The notes below the pieces were generated by a model, which worked only from the letters and a program-made list of their open reading frames with translations, was not told the DNA's origin and made no database searches. Shown piece after piece: positions 1 to 6,277 of a stretch of 13,318 bases of DNA (positions within the stretch are counted from its first letter, which is position 1; the number at the start of each line of letters is the position of its first letter). The position numbers were made by a program, and so were the translations under genes. This stretch comes from Bacteroidota bacterium (GTDB taxonomy: Bacteria; Bacteroidota; Ignavibacteria; UBA10030): assembly GCA_003453835.1 (NCBI GenBank), contig DMMN01000243.1:1-13318 (forward strand), in the 5' to 3' direction.

Positions 1-25
1 GAGCCAGGATCAAACTCTCCGTTGT
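1..25 (-). rRNA. 16S ribosomal RNA, 5' end only (partial)
   Basis: The reverse complement of the first 18 bases reads AGAGTTTGATCCTGGCTC, the near-universal sequence close to the 5' end of bacterial 16S rRNA (the 27F primer site). Counting back seven bases by analogy with E. coli puts the mature 5' end near position 25. The gene runs leftward out of the window, so only about 25 nt are present. Identity is certain; the exact mature end is inferred. Confidence 0.95.
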
Positions 26-64
26 AATTATTCATTTTCAACTTCAAGTTTGAACTATGGCTTG

Positions 65-84
65 TTGAATCGCAATCGATTCAA
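65..84 (-). other. rRNA leader hairpin just upstream of 16S
   Basis: TTGAATCG, a CAAT loop and CGATTCAA form a perfect 8-bp stem in the transcribed leader between boxA and the 16S start. It may be part of the precursor stem or processing region. The function is inferred from position only. Confidence 0.5.
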
Positions 85-132
85 TTGCCAAGGTTGCAAA
101 ACCCTGTTCAATTGACTCGAGGCTATGCACAC

Positions 133-145
133 TTTTCAAAGAACA
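133..145 (-). promoter_or_regulatory. boxA antitermination element of the rRNA leader
   Basis: The minus strand reads TGTTCTTTGAAAA, a close match to the boxA antiterminator (TGCTCTTTAACAA in E. coli; GTTCTTTGAAAA-like forms are common elsewhere). It lies about 110 nt before the mature 16S end, a usual place. NusB/NusE binding here would load the rRNA antitermination complex. Assigned from sequence and position. Confidence 0.75.
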
Positions 146-156
146 GTTCCATCGAT

Positions 157-182
157 AAAAATGCCCATCTTACATGGGCATT
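157..182 (-). terminator. terminator-like hairpin in the rRNA leader, upstream of boxA
   Basis: On the minus strand AATGCCCAT, a 5-nt GTAAG loop and ATGGGCATT form a perfect 9-bp stem, and the T-run continues through 157 (five T in all). It lies between the rRNA promoter and boxA. No gene upstream on this strand needs a terminator, because lemA is divergent. It is therefore either a leader attenuator or pause site, or a structural leader element. The hairpin is directly visible; its activity is not established. Confidence 0.5.
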
Positions 183-209
183 GGGAATGTATCATACTCA
201 AAGAATCTC

Positions 210-240
210 GGCACTTTCGTGCCACCCCTTCATTTGGGGT
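210..240 (-). other. two tandem hairpins at the 5' end of the rRNA transcript
   Basis: ACCCC/GGGGT (224-228 with 236-240) and GGCAC/GTGCC (210-214 with 219-223, 4-nt loop) sit back to back. They lie immediately downstream of the predicted transcription start near 236-238. They would form the extreme 5' end of the precursor rRNA and could protect or fold it. Function is inferred. Confidence 0.4.
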
Positions 241-242
241 TA

Positions 243-273
243 CAAATATACATCCCCCAAACTCAAAAGTCAA
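243..273 (-). promoter_or_regulatory. rRNA operon promoter
   Basis: Read on the minus strand, TTGACT at 273-268 is followed by a 17-nt spacer and TATATT at 250-245, a near-consensus sigma70 layout. The same bases read as TTGA-N19-TATATTTG, an exact TAnnTTTG -7 element of the Bacteroidota primary sigma factor with TTG at -33. The predicted start is near 236-238, giving a leader of about 210 nt before 16S. Confidence 0.75.
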
Positions 274-367
274 TATGTTTTTTAGGTTTCTTCAAGATTC
301 CTTCATCCATTTCTCCTGACACGAAGCTCCAGCCGGATTCCTCTCCGTCAGCCCGTTTATTATCTCG

Positions 368-398
368 TTGAAATTCGTCCCCAAATACGCTAATTTCG
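368..398 (+). promoter_or_regulatory. putative promoter of lemA-htpX
   Basis: TTGA at 368-371, a 19-nt spacer and TAATTTCG at 391-398 repeat the geometry of the rRNA promoter, with one mismatch to TAnnTTTG. The start would be near 405, giving a short leader of about 20 nt that carries the strong SD of lemA. The rest of 291-426 shows no gene. Confidence 0.5.
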
Positions 399-426
399 AG
401 TTGCATAACTTATCGAGGAGGTCACT

Positions 427-990
427 ATGGGATTCTATATCTTTTTGGGTCTTGTCGTCATTCTGATATTCTGGATTGCTGCAAAGTATAACGGTCTCAT
501 CACCCTGCGGAATCAAGTGACAAATGGATGGAAGCAGATCGACGTACAGTTGAAGCGAAGACACGACCTCATCCCGAATTTGGTCAACACCGTCAAGGGA
601 CAGATGGAATTCGAACAAGACACCCTGGAAAAAGTCATTCAGGCGCGCAACGCCGCCGTCTCCGCGGCGGGTGTCGCCGACTCTGCCGCCAAGGAAGACG
701 TTCTCACCTCCGCACTTTCCCGGCTTTTCGCACTTGTCGAGAACTACCCGACCCTGCGATCCAATGAAAACGTGAAGCAACTCCAGGAGGAGCTCACAAG
801 CACCGAGAACAAGATCTCGTTTGCCCGCCAGTTTTTCAACGATATCGCGACAAAATTCAACATCGCTCAGCAAGTCTTTCCTGCAAACATCATCGCTTCG
901 ATATTCAACTTCAAGCCGTCCGAGCTTTTTGAGATCTCCGTAGCGGCTGAGCGAGAGGCTCCCTCCGTCAACCTCTCCCTCAAGAAATAG
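427..990 (+). CDS. lemA: LemA family protein
   Basis: A 187-residue LemA-family membrane protein. Residues 4-19 are a single N-terminal hydrophobic anchor. The next part carries the family signature RRHDLIPNLV (44-53) followed by long amphipathic helices, as in the LemA helical bundle. Length is typical of the family. The start is supported by AGGAGGT at 416-422, four bases before the ATG. The stop at 988-990 lies just before the htpX start, so the two genes form a tight pair. LemA is commonly found next to an HtpX-like or TPM-domain protein; its biochemical role is unsettled, though a link to membrane protein quality control or envelope stress is often suggested. Family assignment is secure and function is not. 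Confidence 0.93.
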   Translation: MGFYIFLGLVVILIFWIAAKYNGLITLRNQVTNGWKQIDVQLKRRHDLIPNLVNTVKGQMEFEQDTLEKVIQARNAAVSAAGVADSAAKEDVLTSALSRLFALVENYPTLRSNENVKQLQEELTSTENKISFARQFFNDIATKFNIAQQVFPANIIASIFNFKPSELFEISVAAEREAPSVNLSLKK

Positions 991-994
991 AGGG
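989..994 (+). promoter_or_regulatory. ribosome binding site for htpX within the lemA stop region
   Basis: AGAGGG overlaps the lemA TAG stop and lies 8 nt before CTG at 1003, a good SD distance. It is directly adjacent (0 nt) to the out-of-frame ATG at 995, too close to serve it. This placement favours the CTG start and suggests translational coupling with lemA. Confidence 0.5.
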
Positions 995-1002
995 ATGCCC
1001 CC

Positions 1003-1983
1003 CTGGATCCTGCAAGGAACATCTACGAGCAACAAGCACACAATAAGAAGCTCACGCTTCTTGTGATGGGTGTGTTTGTCGCGTTTCTTGCCTTCATCGG
1101 ATTCGGACTGGACTATTTCTATCTCGGAACGGTAAGTGAGGATCTGTTTCTTCCACTGGGGACGATCGTCGCGATCGCAGTCGGTTCAGGCTCTGCGGTC
1201 TGGAGCCTTCAGAGTGGCGCGAAGGCGATCTTGATCTCAACCGGCGCTCTCCCCGCCGATCCTGCCAATCCTTCCCACAAGCAATTACTCAATGTCGTCG
1301 ACGAGATGACGATCGCCTCCGGATTGCCAAGGCCGCGGGTCTACGTTATTCCGGACCCGGATCCAAATGCTTTTGCGACGGGGAAAAATCCCGACAACAG
1401 CACTGTCGCGGCAACACAAGGTCTCCTTGATTCGCTCAACAGAGAAGAACTTCAGGCTGTCATCGCTCACGAGATGAGCCATATCCGAAACTACGACATC
1501 CGGCTGATGACCGTGGTTGCCGCGCTCGTCGGATCGATTCTGTTATTGTCCGATTGGGCCCGGAGAGCGATGTGGTATGGCGGCGGCTCGCGAAGGAAGC
1601 GGAGTTCCGGCGGCGGATTGGGCGCCATTCTGCTTATCGCATGGATTATCGGGATCGCGGTCGCACCGCTTGTCAGCCAACTCATGGCCATGGCAGTCTC
1701 CCGAAAACGCGAGTATCTCGCTGATGCGTCGGGAGCGGAGCTGACGAGAAATCCTCTTGGACTTGCCAACGCTCTCCGAAAGATTGAAAGCGCGGCTGCA
1801 CCCACAGCTTCAATCAAGCGCGGCGCGGCTCATCTCTGTATCATTGATCCGCTGGGTCGAAAGGTTAACCTCAAGGAAGGATTTACTGCAGAGTTGTTCG
1901 GCACTCACCCGCCTGTTGAAAAGCGAATCGTGGCGCTCAAGGCGATGGCATATCAATATGAGCGGCTTAAGACCTCTGCTTGA
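1003..1983 (+). CDS. htpX: M48 family zinc metalloprotease (HtpX-like)
   Basis: A 326-residue membrane protease if read from CTG at 1003. HEMSH at 156-160 is the zinc-binding HExxH motif, and E237 in REYLADASGAE is the expected third zinc ligand. Hydrophobic segments occur near the N-terminus (about 21-60) and on either side of 175-225, as in HtpX. The C-terminal GTHPPVEKRI is also typical. The first ordinary start codons are GTG 1063 and ATG 1066, but these would cut off the in-frame segment DPARNIYEQQAHNKK, which resembles the conserved N-terminus of this subfamily. No ATG, GTG or TTG lies in frame between the lemA stop and 1063, so CTG is the best start; a lost C in the six-C run at 998-1003 is the alternative. 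HtpX-type enzymes cleave misfolded inner-membrane proteins. Pairing with lemA is common. Confidence 0.9.
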   Translation: MDPARNIYEQQAHNKKLTLLVMGVFVAFLAFIGFGLDYFYLGTVSEDLFLPLGTIVAIAVGSGSAVWSLQSGAKAILISTGALPADPANPSHKQLLNVVDEMTIASGLPRPRVYVIPDPDPNAFATGKNPDNSTVAATQGLLDSLNREELQAVIAHEMSHIRNYDIRLMTVVAALVGSILLLSDWARRAMWYGGGSRRKRSSGGGLGAILLIAWIIGIAVAPLVSQLMAMAVSRKREYLADASGAELTRNPLGLANALRKIESAAAPTASIKRGAAHLCIIDPLGRKVNLKEGFTAELFGTHPPVEKRIVALKAMAYQYERLKTSA

Positions 1984-2884
1984 GTATTTCGCGCCGAACT
2001 TGTTTCTCCAGCCGAAGGTGTTCTTCAGCAGGGATGTGAAACCGCTCGCGTAGCTGATCAAGCTTCTCCGAATCCTCCGGAGTGATCACACCGTCCTTCC
2101 ATCCATTCACGATCGCCTGAAGGTACATCTCGAGCTGAATCTCTTGCTGAAGATTCTCATGCTCTTGCTGCGTGATGCCCAGACTCCCTCGAAGCGTCGC
2201 AAGCATGTCATCTTCATCCTTGCTTAGCGTTCCATCTTTCCATGCCTGATTCAGCATTGCGACGTACGTTTGAAGAGACTCAGGGCTGACACCGGACTTC
2301 ATCTTGGAGGCCATCTCGGCAGCTTCCGCCTTCTTTCGCTCCTCTTCCGCTTTCTTTCTTGCCTCTTCGGCCTTGCGCTTTGAATCCTCCGCCTTCTTTC
2401 GGTCCTCCTCCTCACGGCGTTTTCGCTCCGCCTCTTCTGCCTGTCGTCGCGCCTCTTCCTCCGCTTTTTTCTTCGCCAGCGATTCAGCGTGGCGTTGGGC
2501 CTCTTCGAGTGCCTTCTTCCGTTCAGCTTCTTCTTTCAGCTTGGCGGCTTCCTGGGATTTCTTCTTCGCCTCCTCCTCGGCCTTTTTCATGGCCTCTTCT
2601 TCTGCCTTGCGCCGTACCTCCTCCTCGGTCTTTCGTTTTGCCTCTTCCTCGGCTCTCTTCTTCGATTCTTCTTCGGCCTTTCGTTTTGCCTCCTCCTCCG
2701 CTCGTCGCGCTTCCTCTTCCGCCTTTCGTTTCGATTCGACATCCGCCTGCAAGCGGGCCTGCTCAGCTCTTACCAGACCATCATCCTGGCCGGAAGCACT
2801 CGGCTCGCCGGTCTTCCGCTTTTGCTCCAGGATCTTGCGCTTGAGTTCTTCTACCTTACGCCGTTGTTCTTCGATATCAGACAT
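1967..2884 (-). CDS. charged single-helix protein with tandem C-terminal WKDG...EH module
   Basis: A 305-residue protein without signal peptide or membrane segment, so probably cytoplasmic. Residues 1-25 are a short charged helix and 26-49 a linker. Residues 50-193 are an uninterrupted Glu/Lys/Arg/Ala stretch built on KAEEEAKR-like units, expected to form a stable single alpha-helix or long coiled coil as in TolA-like linkers. Residues 207-249 and 254-296 are two copies of one 43-residue helical module sharing WKDG, LR and EH. The function is unknown; the shape suggests a spacer arm holding a small binding module. SD before the ATG is weak. The stop overlaps the end of htpX by 17 bp in convergent orientation, with no terminator between them. 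Homology searches will be confounded by low complexity; the C-terminal third is the informative part. Confidence 0.8.
   Translation of the reverse strand: MSDIEEQRRKVEELKRKILEQKRKTGEPSASGQDDGLVRAEQARLQADVESKRKAEEEARRAEEEAKRKAEEESKKRAEEEAKRKTEEEVRRKAEEEAMKKAEEEAKKKSQEAAKLKEEAERKKALEEAQRHAESLAKKKAEEEARRQAEEAERKRREEEDRKKAEDSKRKAEEARKKAEEERKKAEAAEMASKMKSGVSPESLQTYVAMLNQAWKDGTLSKDEDDMLATLRGSLGITQQEHENLQQEIQLEMYLQAIVNGWKDGVITPEDSEKLDQLRERFHIPAEEHLRLEKQVRREILKQRS
1997..2266 (-). repeat. tandem 43-residue module (two copies) inside the charged-helix protein
   Basis: Copy A (2138-2266) and copy B (1997-2125) encode equal-length 43-residue units starting 47 residues apart. Both share an initial Tyr, then WKDG, a later Leu-Arg, an Ile, and Glu-His near the end, all at matching offsets with no gaps. 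DNA sequences differ, so the duplication is old and the spacing has been kept by selection. Confidence 0.75.
2306..2737 (-). repeat. low-complexity segment encoding the E/K/R/A helix
   Basis: Imperfect repeats of about 24 bp encode KAEEEAKR-like octads over some 144 codons. The coding strand is strongly purine-rich, seen on the given strand as runs of cctcttcc and ctcctcc. Such DNA is prone to in-frame expansion or contraction between strains. It also produces long false open frames on the opposite strand. Confidence 0.7.
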
Positions 2885-3042
2885 GCTCTAGGATATGAGA
2901 TCGTTGGTAGTTGTGCGAATCAGCAGGAGGGCGTAGGCTGTGCGTAGAATAGCGGGCTCGTTATCGACAGCACAACAAAAAGCCCAATGAATATATCCTT
3001 TTCTGGTTCGAATGTCAACCGCAGCGCCGTTCCAAATTCCCC

Positions 3043-3073
3043 TTTGAAAATAGAAATCTGTCAGTTACCTTTG
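3043..3073 (+). promoter_or_regulatory. Bacteroidota-type promoter of the YIP1-family gene
   Basis: TTTG at 3043-3046, exactly 19 nt, then TACCTTTG at 3066-3073: a full match to the Bacteroidota consensus TTTG-N19-TAnnTTTG. The start would fall near 3080, about 45 nt before the ATG. The leader carries a CATCAT-type micro-repeat (3094-3112) and the SD AAAGGAG at 3113-3119, seven bases before the ATG. The divergent gene's start is at 2884; the rest of 2885-3042 shows nothing clear. Confidence 0.75.
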
Positions 3074-3126
3074 GGCGTTCTCCACCACACCCAACATCAA
3101 CATCATCATCATAAAGGAGAATCACC

Positions 3127-3873
3127 ATGGAAGAACAAGCTGCCCAGCAACCGACCGCGTCACTCGGGGATCTCATCATCAACGTATTCTCGTCGCCTTC
3201 TGATGCATTCGCAGGCTTGCGGAACACGCCCGCGCGTGGCAGCGTGTGGATCATTCCGATGTTGATCACAATTCTTTTAACCGCGGGATTCACGTACGTC
3301 ATGTTCTCGAATGAGACGTTGAAGGAGCAGGCTCTCGAGGCGCAGCGCAAGGCAATAGAAGAACGTGTGGCGTCCGGGAGTATGAGCCAGGCAGACGCGG
3401 ATCGGGCGGCCGAAGGAATGGAACAAATGGGTGGCATGATCATGGTCATCGCCATGGTGAGCGCTGTGGTGGTTATGGCGGTTGTCTTCTTTGCCGCAGC
3501 TTTGGTACTCTGGCTCGCCGGCAAGCTCGTGCTCAAATCGCCGGCGGGGTATGCGAAGTATCTTGAGGTGTACGGCCTCTCCAACTGGATTGGGTCCCTT
3601 GGACTTATCGTCACGATCTTAATGGCTGTAGCGATGAACTCTCTGTACGCCACACCAAGCCTCGGCCTTGCAGTCTTCTCTGAATACGACTCCGCCAATA
3701 CGCTTCATAGGGTGCTGAGCGCCATCAACGTCTTTGGCGCCTGGCAGATGATTATCGTCGGAATCGGCATGAGCAAGCTATCGGATAAGAGCACCGGCAT
3801 GGGCATTGGGCTCGCCGCGGTCCTTTGGGTGATTTGGATTGCCATTGCCGTGGCCCTCGGCTTCGCTCGCTAA
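3127..3873 (+). CDS. YIP1 family membrane protein
   Basis: A 248-residue integral membrane protein. The N-terminal FSSPSDAFAGLRNTP is the amphipathic lead-in typical of bacterial Yip1-domain proteins. Hydrophobic segments lie at about 41-60, 104-131, 153-172, 200-216 and 226-246. A charged helical loop (62-100) follows the first segment, and the AKYLEVYGLSNW stretch near 143-154 before the third segment is also family-like. Bacterial members have no firmly known role; Yip1 in eukaryotes acts in vesicle trafficking, which does not transfer directly. The gene stands alone, with a consensus promoter, a good SD and its own terminator, so it is a monocistronic unit. Family call is fairly sure, function unknown. 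Confidence 0.8.
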   Translation: MEEQAAQQPTASLGDLIINVFSSPSDAFAGLRNTPARGSVWIIPMLITILLTAGFTYVMFSNETLKEQALEAQRKAIEERVASGSMSQADADRAAEGMEQMGGMIMVIAMVSAVVVMAVVFFAAALVLWLAGKLVLKSPAGYAKYLEVYGLSNWIGSLGLIVTILMAVAMNSLYATPSLGLAVFSEYDSANTLHRVLSAINVFGAWQMIIVGIGMSKLSDKSTGMGIGLAAVLWVIWIAIAVALGFAR

Positions 3874-3901
3874 CCAACGGATCGGAAGAGATTTCTCGAA
3901 C

Positions 3902-3931
3902 TCCCGCGATGTTGCATCGCGGGATTTTTTT
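3902..3931 (+). terminator. intrinsic terminator after the YIP1-family gene
   Basis: TCCCGCGATG, a 3-nt loop and CATCGCGGGA form a 10-bp GC-rich stem followed by seven T (3925-3931), starting about 28 nt after the stop codon. A textbook rho-independent terminator. Confidence 0.95.
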
Positions 3932-4035
3932 ATGTCCCGGCAGACCTTGCACGCGTGCGATGCGGGTGTGTGTCGAAGTCGGGTCTTTCTCTCCTTGCTT
4001 CACCATTCGGGAGTCTCCGTTCATTGTTCCGCTGC

Positions 4036-4066
4036 TTGCAATTCCATCCCTTTGTTCCTACTTTCT
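4036..4066 (+). promoter_or_regulatory. possible promoter of the glycosyltransferase-deacetylase gene
   Basis: TTGC at 4036-4039, 19 nt, then TACTTTCT at 4059-4066 keeps the spacing of the other promoters here, but the -7 element lacks the final TG. The leader would be only about 12 nt, consistent with the absence of an SD before the ATG at 4085. Weak on its own. Confidence 0.3.
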
Positions 4067-4084
4067 TCCCCACAATCTTCCGCC

Positions 4085-5914
4085 ATGAACATCCTCCATG
4101 TCCTATCTCAGTTCGAAGTAACGGGCGCTGAAGCGTACGCGATCGCACTGATTGAAGAGCAGGCAAGGCAACATCACGCCGTTTTTCTTGCCTCCGACAC
4201 CCTCACGCTTTCAGCGCCGGCAGAGTACCGGCAAATGCCCATCGGCAAGCGAGGATATCTTCGCCGACTTCGGAACATTCTCGCCCTGGTGAACTTCATT
4301 CGGGAGAAGAAGATAGATCTCGTTCATGCACATTCTAGAGCGGCAAGTTGGGTTTCGTATTTCGCCACCCGAAGAACGAACACTCCGTTCGTCTCGACCG
4401 TCCATGGGAAACAACACGTTCATCCATCGAGCAAGGCATTCAATGTCTATGGTCGGAATGTCATCGCCGTGTGTGAGAGCATTCGAGAGCATTTGCTCCT
4501 CGACCTCGGCCTTCCTTCGGAAGCTGTAGTCCTCATTCCCAATCCGGTTCCTCTTCAGAAGTGGCCCACTGCACGCCCTTCAGCATCAAAACACGAACTG
4601 TTCGGCATTACCCCTGAACGACCGGCGGCGGTATTTGTCGGGAGGCTAACGGGACCGAAAGGTGATGTCGTGAGGCATCTCCTTCAAGAGGTGGCTCCTC
4701 ACGTCTATGAACGAACGAGGGCAGCTTTCGTCATCGTAGGGGGAATGATCGTCCCCGACGATATTCCCCGGCTTGCCTCTGCGGTCAACGACCGGCGGGC
4801 GGAACCTCTTATCGTACTGAAGGGATTCCAAAAAGACATTGCGCAGCACATCGGCGCGGCGGATGTCGTTATCGGCTCGGGCCGCGTCGTTCCGGAAGCT
4901 TTGGTGATGGGCAAGCGCGTCGTCGCGTTTGGTGAATCGAACTACGTGGGTCCAATCACCACCGCGAATTTTCAGGAGGGAGCCAAGAGCAACTTTGGCG
5001 ATGCCGGAGAGTACACCACACCAGACGCTAAGAGAATCGTAAACGATCTCGCTTTTCTCCTGCAGAATACCGTAGTGTTGGATAACAGTCGCGCTTTGCA
5101 GCAAATGGTGCGAGAGCGTTTTGATTCTTCTGCCGTGGCATCGAAGATCAACACAATCTACCGACGTGCCCGCGTTCAAACGCATTCTCCGGCCTCAATA
5201 CCGGTGCTCATGTATCACCGTGTGTTGGAGGCGGCGCCTCAAGGCCCCTCCCACGGCATTTGGGTCACGGCCCGGCAGTTCGCAAATCAGTTGCGTTCGC
5301 TGAAGCGTCGCGGCTATCACCCGATTACGTTTCGGCACTACGCAAGGTTTATGAACGGGGAACAAACGCTGCCGCCACGCCCGATCATCCTGACCTTCGA
5401 TGATGGATATGAAGATAACTTCACGGTCGCCTTTCCGCTTCTCCGACAGTTCGGCTTCAGCGCGGTAATCTTTGCCGTGACGGACGAGCGCCGAACGAAC
5501 TTCTGGGATTCTTCCGAGCCTCCCGCACGCCTCCTCTCTTCCGAACAACTCAGGGAACTGTCTCGTCATGGGATCGAAATCGGGTCGCACACATCCTCCC
5601 ATTCCAATCTCACCATTTCGTCTCCGGAATCCGTCCAGAAGGAGGTGAAGGAATCCAAGTCGTCCCTGGAGCAACTCCTGGGAAACGAAGTGATCTCGTT
5701 TGCTTACCCCTACGGGGCTTTGAATGAAGCCGCTAAGCAGATGGTCGAAAACGCCGGTTACACCTTCGGCGTCGCCGCTGACACGGGATCTTTCACCTTC
5801 TACTCGGATCTGATGGGAATCCGCCGGAGCCAGGTTTTTCCATGGACGGACTCGCTGGGATTCTGGAAGAAGACGCAACCGCTGTACTATAGGTACAAAG
5901 CGATCAAACGCTAG
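4085..5914 (+). CDS. bifunctional GT4-type glycosyltransferase / polysaccharide deacetylase
   Basis: A 609-residue, apparently cytoplasmic two-domain protein. Residues 1 to about 365 form a GT-B glycosyltransferase of the GT4 type: MNILHVLSQFEVTGAE at the start, then the FVGRLTGPKGD acceptor-to-donor transition, and GSGRVVPEALVMGK, where the Glu binds the nucleotide sugar. The first Glu of the usual EX7E motif is replaced, as in the GRxxxEAM subgroup. Residues 370 to about 590 form a NodB-type deacetylase: MYHRV (376-380), TFDDG (437-441; D439 and D440 are the catalytic base and metal Asp), HTSSH (502-506, metal ligands) and FAYPYG. The likely role is adding a sugar and removing an N-acetyl group during surface-polysaccharide or glycolipid synthesis. 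Since nothing resembling a signal peptide is present, the deacetylase domain would act inside the cell. The frame is open upstream to 3839 but crosses the previous terminator, so ATG 4085 is the start; no SD is seen. Confidence 0.9.
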   Translation: MNILHVLSQFEVTGAEAYAIALIEEQARQHHAVFLASDTLTLSAPAEYRQMPIGKRGYLRRLRNILALVNFIREKKIDLVHAHSRAASWVSYFATRRTNTPFVSTVHGKQHVHPSSKAFNVYGRNVIAVCESIREHLLLDLGLPSEAVVLIPNPVPLQKWPTARPSASKHELFGITPERPAAVFVGRLTGPKGDVVRHLLQEVAPHVYERTRAAFVIVGGMIVPDDIPRLASAVNDRRAEPLIVLKGFQKDIAQHIGAADVVIGSGRVVPEALVMGKRVVAFGESNYVGPITTANFQEGAKSNFGDAGEYTTPDAKRIVNDLAFLLQNTVVLDNSRALQQMVRERFDSSAVASKINTIYRRARVQTHSPASIPVLMYHRVLEAAPQGPSHGIWVTARQFANQLRSLKRRGYHPITFRHYARFMNGEQTLPPRPIILTFDDGYEDNFTVAFPLLRQFGFSAVIFAVTDERRTNFWDSSEPPARLLSSEQLRELSRHGIEIGSHTSSHSNLTISSPESVQKEVKESKSSLEQLLGNEVISFAYPYGALNEAAKQMVENAGYTFGVAADTGSFTFYSDLMGIRRSQVFPWTDSLGFWKKTQPLYYRYKAIKR

Positions 5915-6277
5915 TCGGTTATCTCCCCAGTGTTCTTGAGTAAGCTGATATCCCACACCCCACCCTTCGCAATTATCCTACCCTCTACAGGACCTTCAGC
6001 TACGCGTTTAGGAATTCCAAAATCTGGAACTTCCGGCAACTCACATCGGTTATAAAAGTCAGCTTTCCGTTTTGGGCCGTCAAGAGAGCCGGACGTTGAC
6101 ACCCATGTTCTTTCGGAAATCAAGATCGAGTTGACTCTTGGCCATTGCAGGTCCGGAGGGGATCTGCCGATGGCAGCAGTGAAACCGAAGGGACATTGGG
6201 AACCGTTCACGATTCACGGGGCTCGCTCGGGAATTCCAAAACCACCACACAACCACTTTTCTCATGAGGAGGGATGT
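5915..6277. other. intergenic stretch without a convincing gene
   Basis: About 360 bp between the fusion gene and the exported protein. A leftward frame of 99 codons (5911-6210, GTG start, no SD) shares the CTAG tetranucleotide with the stop of the fusion gene. Its last 45 or so codons read like a soluble protein, but third-base use is unlike the neighbours and nothing is recognisable. GGAATTCCAAAA occurs at 6011-6022 and again at 6230-6241. GGAACTT with GGTTATAAAAG near 6026-6060 vaguely resembles a promoter. No RNA gene or terminator was found. The frame of the next gene is open back to 6131 but lacks an SD there. Confidence 0.4.

Noticed and set aside
292..1041. A 249-codon minus-strand frame over lemA
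   Set aside because: Antisense to a clear LemA gene, runs through the lemA promoter, and shows no domain.
2304..2891. Ser/Phe/Ala-rich plus-strand frames opposite the charged-helix gene
   Set aside because: They are the direct mirror of the GAG/AAG-rich repeats; composition is explained by the antisense of KAEEEAKR codons.
2952..2990. GGGCT/AGCCC inverted repeat between the divergent genes
   Set aside because: Only 5 bp with a long loop, no T-run, and no consistent placement as an operator.
3839..4084. Upstream extension of the fusion gene frame
   Set aside because: It overlaps the end of the YIP1-family gene and reads through a strong terminator; the GT4 N-terminus begins at ATG 4085.
6024..6060. 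GGAACTT followed by GGTTATAAAAG as an ECF-sigma or sigma70 promoter
   Set aside because: It is more than 200 nt from the next start codon, and the -10 part fits no class well.
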